Shown here piece by piece: positions 36,046-44,865 of a stretch of DNA of 64,000 bases. Made by a program: the position numbers and the translations under genes. The stretch comes from Acidaminobacter hydrogenoformans DSM 2784. GTDB taxonomy: Bacteria; Bacillota; Clostridia; Peptostreptococcales; Acidaminobacteraceae. The DNA lies in contig NZ_FMWL01000014.1 in assembly GCF_900103005.1 (NCBI RefSeq), positions 30,825 through 94,824 on the forward strand, read 5' to 3'. The notes beneath the pieces were generated by a model, which had not been told where the DNA came from, searched no databases, and was given only the letters and a program-made list of their open reading frames with translations. Position 1 is the stretch's first letter, and each line of letters opens with the position of its first letter.

Positions 36046-38153
36046 CAGTTAGCCACCTCGAACTCGACCCGCTCCTCATACTCCTGCTGCTTGCCGTCAT
36101 TCCAGTTTTGAACAGGTCTGTGATACCCTACAACACGTGACCAAACTTCCGTCACCGCGCCGCATTCCGGGCAGGTTTTCTGCTCGCCCCTGAGATATTT
36201 GTGGGTCGGGCAGATGCTAAAGGTTGGCGTTATGGTAAAATACGGAAGTCTGTAGCCGCTTGACACTTTATGGATCAAAGACTTGAGCGCTTCCTTGGAG
36301 TCTATCTTCTCCGGTATGAAGGCATGGAAAACAGTGCCGCCTGTATAACGGGTCTGCAAGCTGTCCTGATGATCCAGGGCATCGAAGAGGTCCGGCGTAT
36401 AACCCACCGGGAGCTGAGTGCTGTTCGTATAATAAGGCACCTCTTTGCCCGCTGTGATAATGTCCGGATACTTCGCGGTATCGAGTCTGGCGAACCTGTA
36501 GGCTGTGCCCTCCGCTGGGCTGGCTTCGAGATTGTAGAGATGACCCGTCGCCACCTGGAAGCGCACCAGTACCTCATTCATGAAATCCAAAACCTTTTCC
36601 GCAAGCGCCCTGCCGCTTTCTGTCGTGATGTCCTCTCTGCCGCCGGTAAAGTTCTGAATACACTCATTCATACCATTTGGCCCTATGGTCGCAAAGTGAT
36701 TGAACCAGTAAGCACCATGACCCTCATAGATGTCCTGGAGATAATACCTGGAATAAGGGTACAACCCCCGCTTCATGTTGACCTCAAGGATGTCCCGCTT
36801 CAGCTCCAGTGAGGACTTCGCTATTTCCATCAGACGTTCGAGGCGTTCGCAAAGCTCATCAAAATCCCTTGAAAGATAGCCCAGTCTCGCCATGTTGATA
36901 GTGACGACACCAATGGAGCCCGTCTTTGGATTCGCGCCAAACAACCCGCCGCCCCGGCGCCGCAGCTCAGTATTGTCCAGCCTCAGCCGGCAGCACATGG
37001 AGCGCACGTCCTCCGGATCGAGGTCTGAGTTGACGAAATTGCTGAAATACGGGATCCCAAACTTGCCTGTCATCTCCATAATCTTGTCTGTGACCGGATT
37101 GGACCAATCCCAGGAACGGGTGATATTGTAGGTTGGGATTGGGAAAGTAAAGACACGGCCCTTGGCGTCGCCCTCCATCATGACCTCACAAAAGGCCATA
37201 TTGATCATATCCATCTCAGCCTGGTAATCCCCATAAGATTTGTCAAAATGGTGCTTTCCACCTATGATAACAGGCAGCTCTTTATGGGTCGACGGCACCT
37301 CTTTGTCCATGGTGATATTGAAAAATGGCGTCTGGAACCCGACCCGTGTCGCTATGTTCATATTGAAGACAAAGGCCTGCATGGCCTGATAGACATCTTC
37401 ATAGCTCATGCTGTCATGCCTGACGAAAGGCGCCAGCAAAGTGTCAAAATTGGAGATCGCCTGAGCACCCGCAGCTTCACCCTGCAGGGTGTAAATGAAG
37501 TTGACGACCTGCATCAGCGCCGACTCAAAATGATTTGGCGGGCCGGACTCAACTTTGCCTGGCACACCACCGAAGCCCCTGAGCAGCAGGTCCTCGAGGC
37601 TCCAGCCGCAGCAGTAAGTGGATACCAGACCCAAATCGTGGATGTGCAGGTCCCCGTTTTCGTGAGCGTTTCGAATGGTCTCGTCATAAACGTGATGGAG
37701 CCAAAAAATCTGGGAAGCCTTGGCGATAATGTGGTTATTGAGCCCCTGGAGGCTGTAGCTCATGTTTGAGTTCTCACGGACCATCCAGTCACTCTTGCCT
37801 ATGTAATCATCAAACATATTGAGGATGTCCTTGACCGACTGACGCTCCTCCCGGATCTTCTTGTGCTCATAGCGGTATTTAATATAGGTCCGGGCCGTAT
37901 CATGCTCACCAATAGACATCAGTGTATTTTCGACAATATCCTGAATTTCCTCCACCTTGGGAACGCCGCCCTCAAATCCCTTGTGACCAATGCCCTCGAC
38001 CACATAATCCGTCACGACCTCTGACAGCTTCTTCAAGCTGTTCCTGGACCTCTGGGGATGTGTGGCGATCAGCGCCTTAAAGACAGCCTGTTCAATTTTG
38101 GAGCGGTCGAAGAATACGATCTCCCCGTTGCGTTTTTCAATACTCGTCATCAT
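36045..38153 (-). CDS. nrdD: Anaerobic ribonucleoside-triphosphate reductase, class III
   Basis: The glycyl-radical enzyme that reduces ribonucleoside triphosphates without oxygen. The 702 residues comprise an N-terminal ATP-cone (1-90, with IEKRNGEIVFFDRSKI), the barrel containing active-site cysteines such as in STYCCGWSLEDLL and the CCRLRLD segment, a zinc site CPTH...CPEC, and the radical site Gly676 in SRVVGYHRP. The ATG at 38153 is the first after GGGAGG, at 12 bases; a second ATG follows at once. An in-frame extension to 38294 crosses the promoter and is rejected. It is the first gene of nrdD-nrdG. Confidence 0.95.
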   Translation of the reverse strand: MMTSIEKRNGEIVFFDRSKIEQAVFKALIATHPQRSRNSLKKLSEVVTDYVVEGIGHKGFEGGVPKVEEIQDIVENTLMSIGEHDTARTYIKYRYEHKKIREERQSVKDILNMFDDYIGKSDWMVRENSNMSYSLQGLNNHIIAKASQIFWLHHVYDETIRNAHENGDLHIHDLGLVSTYCCGWSLEDLLLRGFGGVPGKVESGPPNHFESALMQVVNFIYTLQGEAAGAQAISNFDTLLAPFVRHDSMSYEDVYQAMQAFVFNMNIATRVGFQTPFFNITMDKEVPSTHKELPVIIGGKHHFDKSYGDYQAEMDMINMAFCEVMMEGDAKGRVFTFPIPTYNITRSWDWSNPVTDKIMEMTGKFGIPYFSNFVNSDLDPEDVRSMCCRLRLDNTELRRRGGGLFGANPKTGSIGVVTINMARLGYLSRDFDELCERLERLMEIAKSSLELKRDILEVNMKRGLYPYSRYYLQDIYEGHGAYWFNHFATIGPNGMNECIQNFTGGREDITTESGRALAEKVLDFMNEVLVRFQVATGHLYNLEASPAEGTAYRFARLDTAKYPDIITAGKEVPYYTNSTQLPVGYTPDLFDALDHQDSLQTRYTGGTVFHAFIPEKIDSKEALKSLIHKVSSGYRLPYFTITPTFSICPTHKYLRGEQKTCPECGAVTEVWSRVVGYHRPVQNWNDGKQQEYEERVEFEVAN

Positions 38154-38172
38154 GGTCTTGGCAAGCCTCCCA

Positions 38173-38188
38173 ACACAATATGTAGATA
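38173..38188. promoter_or_regulatory. NrdR box 1 (proximal)
   Basis: ACACAATATGTAGATA fits the NrdR consensus (acaCwATATaTwGtgt) at 12 of 16 positions. It lies 20 bases upstream of the nrdD start. The second box begins exactly 31 bases further on, three helical turns, which is the usual spacing of paired NrdR sites. Confidence 0.7.
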
Positions 38189-38203
38189 ATTTTATAATTG
38201 TAT

Positions 38204-38219
38204 ACACTATATATAGATT
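38204..38219. promoter_or_regulatory. NrdR box 2 (distal)
   Basis: ACACTATATATAGATT matches the NrdR consensus at 14 of 16 positions including the whole CTATATATAG core. The pair overlaps the AT-rich nrdD promoter region. In the 374-base gap between nrdD and lrgB, these boxes, a hairpin at 38483-38517 and a GGTTGGGGAC half-element at 38446-38455 are the only features I see. Confidence 0.8.
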
Positions 38220-38482
38220 GACTTGGCCGAAAAAATCCCCCACTTCTAAAAGCGGGAGCACGTCGATCGCCGATCTTTGAATTAATCCTACCAAATTGAG
38301 ACCTTAAAATCAAGCATGCCGCCGAGCCTAAAACGTGGCCTTCAACCTGTGGACAAGTCCCTTGAGACCTTATTATTGGCCGGGTAAATTGTGGAAATCT
38401 CGTCTCGGGCTTCCAAAAAAATTTTTAAAAACCCATCAGGTGTGTGGTTGGGGACTGGGCCGCGCCAAAATTCTGACACAGA

Positions 38483-38517
38483 GATGCCGATGGTCGTTTT
38501 ACCCAACCATCGGCATC
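38483..38517 (-). terminator. 12-bp hairpin just after lrgB (possible terminator)
   Basis: GATGCCGATGGT and ACCATCGGCATC pair perfectly around an 11-base loop. On the minus strand it begins 11 bases after the lrgB stop. No T-run follows (TCTGTGTC), so factor-independent termination is doubtful. Confidence 0.5.
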
Positions 38518-38527
38518 CACCCCATCC

Positions 38528-39232
38528 TTAAACACCCATAAGACTCCGGATCAGGCTCGCCAGCAACACCGTCGCCACGCCGGTCAGCCCCATGGAAAGA
38601 CCGCTCGCCGCGCCGGCTTCGCTGCTGATTTCAATGGCCTTCGCCGTTCCGACACCATGAGAAGCGGCCCCGAGAGCAATTCCCCTGGCCGTGTCGTTAT
38701 GAATCCGGGCCACTCTGAACACCGCGCTGGCCGCAGACGCCCCAAACACCCCCGTAATCACCACCGAAGCCACAGTCACTGCCGGCAGCCCGCCAAACAT
38801 CATGGTCACTTCATAGGCCATTGGGTTCGTAATAGACTTTGGCATGAGCGAGACTATGATTTCGGTCGTCAGCCCAAAGACCTTGGAGAGTCCAAAGACC
38901 GTTCCGGCGGAGATGGCTATGCCTGCCGCGATCCCCGCTGAAATAGGCCCCAAATGGGTCATCAAGGTTTTGCGGCTCTGGTAAAGCGGAACGGCCAGCA
39001 TCACGACCACAGGCCCCAGAAACCAGGTGATGGACTTGCCAGCTTTGTCATAGACCTCATAAGGGAGCTTAAAGATTAGAATTCCGGCAATCACCAGAAT
39101 AGTCCCAATCAGAAACGGATTGAGCAGAGAAATGCGAACCCTGCCACTCAGCCACCAGCCAAACCCATATGCCGCCAGCGTCACCAGCCAGACCAGCGCG
39201 AGAATTGGAAGCGCCGCAAAAAACACCGTCAT
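38528..39232 (-). CDS. lrgB: LrgB family membrane protein
   Basis: A 234-residue protein with about seven hydrophobic segments and the LrgB signature regions SLMPKSITNPMA and ALGAASHGVGTAKA. LrgAB/CidAB pairs act in control of murein hydrolase release and in pyruvate or glycolate movement across the membrane, depending on the organism. The start is the ATG at 39232, overlapping the lrgA stop in ATGA; the longer frame to 39436 lies within lrgA. Transport substrate cannot be told from sequence. Confidence 0.93.
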   Translation of the reverse strand: MTVFFAALPILALVWLVTLAAYGFGWWLSGRVRISLLNPFLIGTILVIAGILIFKLPYEVYDKAGKSITWFLGPVVVMLAVPLYQSRKTLMTHLGPISAGIAAGIAISAGTVFGLSKVFGLTTEIIVSLMPKSITNPMAYEVTMMFGGLPAVTVASVVITGVFGASAASAVFRVARIHNDTARGIALGAASHGVGTAKAIEISSEAGAASGLSMGLTGVATVLLASLIRSLMGV

Positions 39233-39591
39233 GAGCGCACCTTCTCTTTTCCAGCCAGCCACTGAACAATCCAGCCTACACCCAGCATAACCGCAAGATT
39301 CGATACAATCAGCAGCAGTGTCATCTCGACCCAGATGGGCGCAATAAGATCCGCTGCCCCCAGCAGTCCCACGCCCAGGGGAATGAAAAAAAAGCTCATA
39401 TGCTTCAGAAACACGCTGGTCACCGGAGAAAGCCATTCCATTTTGACCACGCCCGTCAACAGGAGTACAAACAACAGCAGCATACCCAGAATGCTCCCCG
39501 GAATCAAAATGACAGGCTCGATCAGACGGCTAAGCACACTGCCTGTCTCAAGCATCAGCCAGATCAGTCCAAAAGGCAGTACATACTTCAA
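39229..39591 (-). CDS. lrgA: LrgA/CidA family holin-like protein
   Basis: A 120-residue membrane protein with four hydrophobic segments. The signature IPGSILGMLLLFVLL and FFFIPLGVGLL match CidA/LrgA holin-like proteins, which oligomerise and act with LrgB. A TTG at 39591 is taken as the start because GGAGG lies 8 bases upstream; a TTG five codons earlier is part of that site. It is the first gene of a two-gene unit. No LytSR regulator genes are visible nearby. Confidence 0.9.
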   Translation of the reverse strand: MKYVLPFGLIWLMLETGSVLSRLIEPVILIPGSILGMLLLFVLLLTGVVKMEWLSPVTSVFLKHMSFFFIPLGVGLLGAADLIAPIWVEMTLLLIVSNLAVMLGVGWIVQWLAGKEKVRS

Positions 39592-39639
39592 ACAAAACAC
39601 CTCCAAATTTCATGCCTTTCAATATAAAACGAAATAAAA

Positions 39640-39677
39640 CGAATAAAGAAACGGCCGCCATCACGTGGAAGCCGTTC
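39640..39677 (-). terminator. Terminator of the full-length transketolase gene
   Basis: On the minus strand AACGGC and GCCGTT (39650-39676) close a hairpin with further CC/GG pairing inside, followed by TTTCTTTATT. It begins about 30 bases after the transketolase stop. Confidence 0.7.
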
Positions 39678-39705
39678 CTTATTATAATCATACCTCATTT
39701 ATGGC

Positions 39706-41697
39706 TTATTTCGCAAGATATGCCAGGATTCGGTCTGACACCTTCTCAGGCGTGAAACCAAAATGAGCCATAACAACCTCTCCTGGTCCGGATTCTCCAA
39801 ACCTGTCTATACCAATGCTCATGCCATTCAATCCCACAAATCTCTCCCAGCCCAGGGTTCTGCCCATTTCAATGGACACCCGCTTCTCCACGGCCTTTGG
39901 CAGGATCATTTCAATGTAGGCTGGGCTCTGCTCGAGGAACTGCTCGACACACGGTATGCTGACCACTCTTGGATCCTTACCGGCAGCCCTCAGCTTCTCG
40001 GCTGCCGCAACGGCAAGCTCAACCTCAGAGCCCGTCGCCATCAGAATAACCTCTGGCTGCGCGCCCATTTCCGGCAAGACAACATAAGCGCCCCGGTCCA
40101 CCTGCATCTCCCGCACACCCAGGCTCCCCACTTTTTGTCGTGTCAGAATCAAGGCTGATGGCCCTTCCACCCGCTTGAGAATCTCAATCCAGCTCGCGGC
40201 AGTCTCAATGCCATCCGCTGGCCTATAAACAAACATATTTGGAATTGACCGGAGCATCAGAAGATGCTCAATGGGCTGGTGCGTTGGGCCATCCTCTCCC
40301 ACGGCAATGCTGTCATGGGTGAACACATAGACTACCGGCAGCCCCATCAAAGCTGACAGGCGCAGTGCCGGCTTCATGTAGTCCGCAAAGACCAGGAACG
40401 TTGACCCAAACACCCTAAGTCCGCCGTGAAGGGCCATACCGTTGAGAATGGATGCCATGGCATGCTCCCGAACACCAAAATTGATGTTGGCCCCGCCGCG
40501 CTGCATCCGGCCAAAGTCACCCTTCCCTTTCAGGAGGGTCTTTGTGGAGCTGTTGAGGTCCGCAGAACCGCCCATGAAATTAGGCGCAAGCTCGATCAGC
40601 GCGTTCATGGCCTCTCCGCCGTGACTTCGCGTCGCGTCCGCCTTGTCAAACCGCTTGTAAAAAGCCTCAGTGTCAAAGTTGTCCTGCATCAGCTCGTAAT
40701 CAAACCAGCGCTTCCACGCCTCTGCTTTCTCAGGATATTTCAGGATATACGCTTCAACCTTCTCCTCCCACATGAAGCGGTCGATCTCCCGGCGGTCTAT
40801 GATCTCGTCCATGTAGGCGCAGACCTCTTCAGACACCTGGAAAAACGCTTCCGGATCCGCCTCCATGTGCACCTTGGTCATGGCCAGCTCGTCCGGCCCT
40901 AAAGGCGCGCCATGGGCGGCGGATTTTCCCGCCTTATTCGGACTGCCATAGCCGATGGTCGTCCTGACCGCAATCAGCGACGGCTTCGACGTATCCAGCT
41001 TCGCCGCATGCAATGCGTCGTGGATCGCCTTAAGGTCATTCCCGTCTTCAACCCTGGACACCTGCCAGCCATACGCCTCAAAGCGCTTCAAAACATCCTC
41101 CGTAAACGAAATTTCCGTGCCGCCGTCTATAGTTATGCCATTGTCATCATAAAGGACGATCAGCTTGCCCAGCTTCAAGTGCCCCGCCAGGGAGGCCGAC
41201 TCAGCGCTGACGCCTTCCATCAGGTCGCCGTCACCCGCCAGGACATAGGTGTAGTGATCCACTAAATTAAAATCCTGTGTATTGAATTCCTCTGCCAGCC
41301 GCATCTCTGCAATAGCCATACCCACCGCATTGCCAAAGCCCTGGCCCAGCGGCCCCGTGGTCGTTTCAACACCAGGCGTTACATCAAATTCAGGATGCCC
41401 AGGTGTCAGGCTGCCTACTTGACGAAACTTCTTTAAATCCTCCAATGTAACCTCATAGCCAAAAAGATGCAGCAAACTGTAGAGCAGTGCAGACCCGTGT
41501 CCCGCCGAAAGTACAAATCTGTCACGGTCAGCCCAATGAGGATCCGTCGCGCTGCCTTTCAAAAAGTCTTTCCACAGAACAAAAGCCATGGCCGCAGCGC
41601 CCATTGGAAGTCCGGGATGGCCTGAATTTGCTTTTTCCACTGCATCCGCCGACAATAGACGAATGGTTTTAATGACTTCATGATCCATTGCGTACAT
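39706..41697 (-). CDS. tkt: Transketolase, full length
   Basis: A complete 663-residue ThDP enzyme of the pentose phosphate pathway. The N-terminal motifs [28 protein letters not shown] and [12 protein letters not shown], the pyrimidine-domain [15 protein letters not shown], and [18 protein letters not shown] are all as in bacterial transketolase. The ATG at 41697 follows GGGAGG by 7 bases. It is a single-gene unit facing away from the HD-domain gene. A two-chain transketolase is also encoded at 24.4-26.2 kb, so the genome has at least two forms. Confidence 0.96.
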   Translation of the reverse strand: MYAMDHEVIKTIRLLSADAVEKANSGHPGLPMGAAAMAFVLWKDFLKGSATDPHWADRDRFVLSAGHGSALLYSLLHLFGYEVTLEDLKKFRQVGSLTPGHPEFDVTPGVETTTGPLGQGFGNAVGMAIAEMRLAEEFNTQDFNLVDHYTYVLAGDGDLMEGVSAESASLAGHLKLGKLIVLYDDNGITIDGGTEISFTEDVLKRFEAYGWQVSRVEDGNDLKAIHDALHAAKLDTSKPSLIAVRTTIGYGSPNKAGKSAAHGAPLGPDELAMTKVHMEADPEAFFQVSEEVCAYMDEIIDRREIDRFMWEEKVEAYILKYPEKAEAWKRWFDYELMQDNFDTEAFYKRFDKADATRSHGGEAMNALIELAPNFMGGSADLNSSTKTLLKGKGDFGRMQRGGANINFGVREHAMASILNGMALHGGLRVFGSTFLVFADYMKPALRLSALMGLPVVYVFTHDSIAVGEDGPTHQPIEHLLMLRSIPNMFVYRPADGIETAASWIEILKRVEGPSALILTRQKVGSLGVREMQVDRGAYVVLPEMGAQPEVILMATGSEVELAVAAAEKLRAAGKDPRVVSIPCVEQFLEQSPAYIEMILPKAVEKRVSIEMGRTLGWERFVGLNGMSIGIDRFGESGPGEVVMAHFGFTPEKVSDRILAYLAK

Positions 41698-41746
41698 TTT
41701 GACACCTCCCAGTGAATCTCTTTTATATATACACCATCTCGGGACT

Positions 41747-41774
41747 TTGAAACTTTCAGTCACAGGCGTATAAT
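41747..41774 (+). promoter_or_regulatory. Sigma-A promoter of the HD-domain gene
   Basis: TTGAAA (41747-41752) and a perfect TATAAT (41769-41774) with a 16-base spacer, 50 bases before the start codon on the plus strand. Confidence 0.75.
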
Positions 41775-41824
41775 AAAAAGTGTAGCAAACTTTTTGCACG
41801 TCATTATCAGGGGGCAGGATCACC

Positions 41825-42385
41825 ATGAAACTCTATGAAGCCATCCATACTATAATGAAAGCGCACCAGGGACAAATCCGCAAACTGGACGGCGATCCCT
41901 ATGCGGTTCATCCCGTTGAGGTTTCTCTTATGGTTTCAAAATGGGGCGCAGAAGAAGATGTTGTCATTGCTGCCCTCTTACACGACGTCGTCGAAGATAC
42001 AATTTGGACTATTGACGAAATCAACGCGTCATTTGGACCTGACATTGCCAAAATGGTGGCCTTCTGTTCGGAATACGACAAGTCCCAGGCCTGGAGCGTC
42101 AGAAAACAGGCCATGATCGAAAAAGTACGGCAGCCCGGCAATTGGGAGGCAAAGCTTATAATACTGGCGGACAAGCTCTGCAACTTAAAAAGCATAGCCC
42201 GCAGCCTTGAAGAAAAGGATGAAGAAGCTGTCTGGGCGAGCTTCAACGCTCCTAAAAGTGACCAGTACTGGTACTACAGGGAAATGACCCTCGCCCTTGG
42301 GGAGCTGGAGTCCAATCCACTCTGCAGAGAGGATTACCGTATGCTCAAACGCATGGTTGAAGAGATCTTCGACGCGCCGTTTTAG
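41825..42385 (+). CDS. Small HD-domain hydrolase, ppGpp hydrolase-like (MESH1/SAH type)
   Basis: A 186-residue protein matching the hydrolase domain of RelA/SpoT proteins without the synthetase part. Key elements are [13 protein letters not shown] (18-30, with the metal His29), the HD-x3-ED motif LLHDVVEDT (His53, Asp54, Glu57, Asp58), and ADKLCNLK (Asp116, Asn120). These are the manganese and nucleotide contacts of alarmone 3'-pyrophosphohydrolases, so it may remove ppGpp; other nucleotides are possible. The ATG has a G-rich but distant ribosome site (AGGGGG). It is one of five plus-strand genes and ends in a shared terminator. Confidence 0.82.
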   Translation: MKLYEAIHTIMKAHQGQIRKLDGDPYAVHPVEVSLMVSKWGAEEDVVIAALLHDVVEDTIWTIDEINASFGPDIAKMVAFCSEYDKSQAWSVRKQAMIEKVRQPGNWEAKLIILADKLCNLKSIARSLEEKDEEAVWASFNAPKSDQYWYYREMTLALGELESNPLCREDYRMLKRMVEEIFDAPF

Positions 42386-42403
42386 CACAGGCTAACCGGT
42401 CGA

Positions 42404-42431
42404 GGCATCAGGCACCAGGCATCAGTCACCT
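42404..42431. repeat. Two tandem 14-bp units
   Basis: GGCATCAGGCACCA is followed directly by GGCATCAGTCACCT (12 of 14 identical) between the HD-domain gene and its terminator. The next 40 bases contain further loosely similar CAT/CC-rich steps. No function is evident. Confidence 0.6.
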
Positions 42432-42506
42432 TATGCCATATACCATGTACCACGCGCCTCATGCCACGCGCGCCGGTCAGGAATGATTAAGCAAGCCCTC
42501 AATTTC

Positions 42507-42566
42507 AAAAAAACAAAACAGAACTCCGTTTAGTTCGATACCACTAAACGGAGTTCTTTTCTTTTA
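42507..42566. terminator. Bidirectional terminator between the HD-domain gene and psuG
   Basis: AGAACTCCGTTTAGT (42520-42534) pairs exactly over 15 bases with ACTAAACGGAGTTCT (42543-42557). A T-rich run follows on the plus strand and an A-rich run precedes it, giving a T-rich tail on the minus strand. It serves both converging genes. Confidence 0.93.
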
Positions 42567-42614
42567 GTTGTACGGCTCTGCCAGGATGGGCCTCTCCGTC
42601 CTCCCGCCTGCCAA

Positions 42615-43535
42615 CTATAACTCGTTGATTGGCCCCAGTGCTACGGCAATCTCCGCTGCCACCCGGGCGTTGTTCAGAACCAGCGCAATATTGGACTCCA
42701 AGCTCTGCCCATCCGTCAGCGCCTTGACTTTGGCCAGAAGGAACGGTGTCGACTCTTTCCCCCGGATATGGAGGGCCGCGGCCTCTTCCAGTGCCGTATC
42801 AATGGCTTCATTGATGAGGTCCTCATCCATGGCGAATGCTTCCGGGATTGGGTTTGCTATGACGACGCCGCCATCCAGCCCAAGAGACCACTTGGTTCTG
42901 AGGATCTCTGCCACCTCTTCCGCTGAGTTCGTCGCCGCGTCAACGCGATATCCGCTGGTCCGTGTATAGAAAGCCGGGAAATCCTCCGTCTTGTAGCCAA
43001 GGACAGGCACACCCATGGTCTCCAGGTATTCCAGCGTCAGACCTATATCCAAAATCGATTTAACGCCGGCACACACCACCGCGACGTTGGTCTTTCCAAG
43101 CTCCTGCAGGTCCGCCGAGATGTCAAAGCTCTCAGACGCGCCACGGTGAACCCCGCCTATGCCGCCAGTGGCGAACACTCTGATCCCCGCCATTTCAGCC
43201 AGAATCATGGTTGTGGCAACCGTTGTCGCCCCATTCATTTTTCTCGCTACCACCGTTGCCAGGTCCCTGCGGGATACCTTGACGGTGTCCTCTGATTTTC
43301 CAAATTCCTCAATTTCTTCAGGTGTCAGCCCAATTTTCAATTTTCCCTTCATGATGCCGATGGTCGCTGGAACCGCCCCCGCCTCACGAACCTGCTCCTC
43401 AACCTCAAGGGCAGTCTGGACGTTCTGCGGATAGGGCATACCATGTGAAATAATTGTAGACTCGAGGGCAACAACCGGCAGTCCCAGTGCAAGGGCTTCT
43501 GCCACCTCAGGATGGATTTCAGGAATTAATTTCAA
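42615..43535 (-). CDS. psuG: Pseudouridine-5'-phosphate glycosidase
   Basis: The 306-residue enzyme splits pseudouridine 5'-phosphate into uracil and ribose 5-phosphate. It contains the family motifs [27 protein letters not shown] and [10 protein letters not shown] with the metal and substrate residues, and [12 protein letters not shown]. The TTG start follows GAGGAG by 9 bases. It lies 69 bases after psuK, the kinase that makes its substrate, so the two form a pseudouridine salvage pathway. A small GGGC/GCCC hairpin lies in the gap. Confidence 0.95.
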   Translation of the reverse strand: MKLIPEIHPEVAEALALGLPVVALESTIISHGMPYPQNVQTALEVEEQVREAGAVPATIGIMKGKLKIGLTPEEIEEFGKSEDTVKVSRRDLATVVARKMNGATTVATTMILAEMAGIRVFATGGIGGVHRGASESFDISADLQELGKTNVAVVCAGVKSILDIGLTLEYLETMGVPVLGYKTEDFPAFYTRTSGYRVDAATNSAEEVAEILRTKWSLGLDGGVVIANPIPEAFAMDEDLINEAIDTALEEAAALHIRGKESTPFLLAKVKALTDGQSLESNIALVLNNARVAAEIAVALGPINEL

Positions 43536-43604
43536 TTTTATTCGCTCCTCTCAACATAGCTTTGGGCGCTTTTGCCCTCTCAGCTTATTATCACTTCATT
43601 AAGT

Positions 43605-44693
43605 TTACTGATGGGCGTTCATTCGATTCATCAGCAAGCTTTCATTCAAATTTTGAGCAATGGCATCTGCGCTCTCCAGCGTCAGCTCAGCCATCCCCAG
43701 AGCGCAGCCCATAGCTTCAGCCTCTTCAAACTTCTTCAGCGAAGCGTATACTATGCCCGCCATAAACGCGTCCCCAGCGCCCGTGGCATTGGCAACCGCG
43801 ACAGGCAGCGCCTTAAAATGCCGTGCATCATCCTTTGTCACACTGAGGGCGCCTTCAGCCCCAAAGCTGACAACCACGCGTTTGACACCCTTTTGGCAGA
43901 GCAGCTTCGCGGCTGCCTTCGCGCCTTCAAGATCTCCGGCGTTCATTCCTGTCAGCGCCTCCAGCTCCCGGCGGTTTGGCTTTAATGTATCAATGCCGTT
44001 CAACGCATTCTTAAGTCGCTCGGACTTCGCCACTGAGACCGGATCTACAAATATTGGGATATGATGGTATTGTGAGATCAAATACGCCAGCGTCTTTTCA
44101 GGCAAATTTGTGTCCACAACGATTGCGGCCGCGCCGCTGAGAAGCGCGTCTTCCCTTCGCAGCGCCTCCACATCCAACTGCTCCATGACCGACATACTGG
44201 ACAGTGCCAGCTTCATTTCCCCATCCGGCTCGATCATGGCCAAATACAATGAGGTGGACACACCAGGAATTCTAAGCGTCGCACGTGTCTCAATCCCCGC
44301 TTCCCGGCAGCGCTCCATAAGCTGCTGACCGTAGAGGTCCTGCCCCACTGCCGTCATCAATTGTACCTTTATGCCCAGCCGCGCCAGATTTTCCGCGATA
44401 TTGCGCCCCACGCCGCCTGGCGACAAATGTGTCCTTCCCGGGTTGGACTCGCCATCCAAAAAGGCCTGGTCTGAAAAACCCATCAAGTCCATGGTGGCCC
44501 CGCCTACGACAACGACGTAGTCCCCAGTGTTCAAGATGTAGCCTTTCCCGGCAATCCAACCCTTTCGAATGAGATTCGAAATATGAACCGCCACTGACGA
44601 ACGCTGAATGCCCAGCTTATCCGCGATCTCAAGCTGAGAGATCATGGGATTCTCCCGAATCAGCTGATAAATTTCCTGTTCTCTTTGCGTCAT
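43605..44693 (-). CDS. psuK: PfkB-family pseudouridine kinase with N-terminal HTH domain
   Basis: The 362-residue protein begins with a winged-helix DNA-binding domain (1-55; ISQLEIADKLGIQRSSVAVHIS is a clear helix-turn-helix) and continues with a ribokinase-type domain: SPGGVGRNIAENLARLG and the C-terminal NATGAGDAF with catalytic Asp308. With psuG downstream, the substrate is most likely pseudouridine. The ATG follows AGGTG. The HTH domain suggests the enzyme also senses its substrate and controls its own operon; two tandem 16-bp repeats just upstream (44731-44765) are candidate sites. Length fits HTH-fused PfkB proteins (about 360) rather than plain kinases (about 310). Confidence 0.9.
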   Translation of the reverse strand: MTQREQEIYQLIRENPMISQLEIADKLGIQRSSVAVHISNLIRKGWIAGKGYILNTGDYVVVVGGATMDLMGFSDQAFLDGESNPGRTHLSPGGVGRNIAENLARLGIKVQLMTAVGQDLYGQQLMERCREAGIETRATLRIPGVSTSLYLAMIEPDGEMKLALSSMSVMEQLDVEALRREDALLSGAAAIVVDTNLPEKTLAYLISQYHHIPIFVDPVSVAKSERLKNALNGIDTLKPNRRELEALTGMNAGDLEGAKAAAKLLCQKGVKRVVVSFGAEGALSVTKDDARHFKALPVAVANATGAGDAFMAGIVYASLKKFEEAEAMGCALGMAELTLESADAIAQNLNESLLMNRMNAHQ

Positions 44694-44730
44694 AGTTCAC
44701 CTGCTTTCCAAAGCTAATAGGCCAGTTTTT

Positions 44731-44765
44731 ATAATCATTAGTTTATATAATAATCACTTGTTTAT
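44731..44765. promoter_or_regulatory. Tandem operator-like repeats upstream of psuK
   Basis: ATAATCATTAGTTTAT (44731-44746) and ATAATCACTTGTTTAT (44750-44765) are 16-base units with two differences, set 19 bases apart. Each is itself an imperfect inverted repeat. They lie 38-72 bases upstream of the psuK start and overlap the likely promoter. Confidence 0.55.
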
Positions 44766-44807
44766 ATTCAGTATAGGGATTGTCCCCCAATCTGTCAAGA
44801 TGTCTGC

Positions 44808-44853
44808 AAAAAAAAAGAGAAAGATTCCGCTGTTAAACACGGGTTCTTCCTCT
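44808..44853 (-). terminator. Rho-independent terminator of the CysQ-like gene
   Basis: On the minus strand AGAGGAAGA pairs with TCTTTCTCT (one G-T pair) and is followed by nine T residues at 44808-44816. It begins 13 bases after the stop codon. Confidence 0.85.
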
Positions 44854-44865
44854 TAGTGCTTCAGA

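Noticed and set aside
42404..42470. CRISPR or attachment-site repeat
   Set aside because: Only two 14-bp units with no spacers, and no integrase or cas genes nearby.
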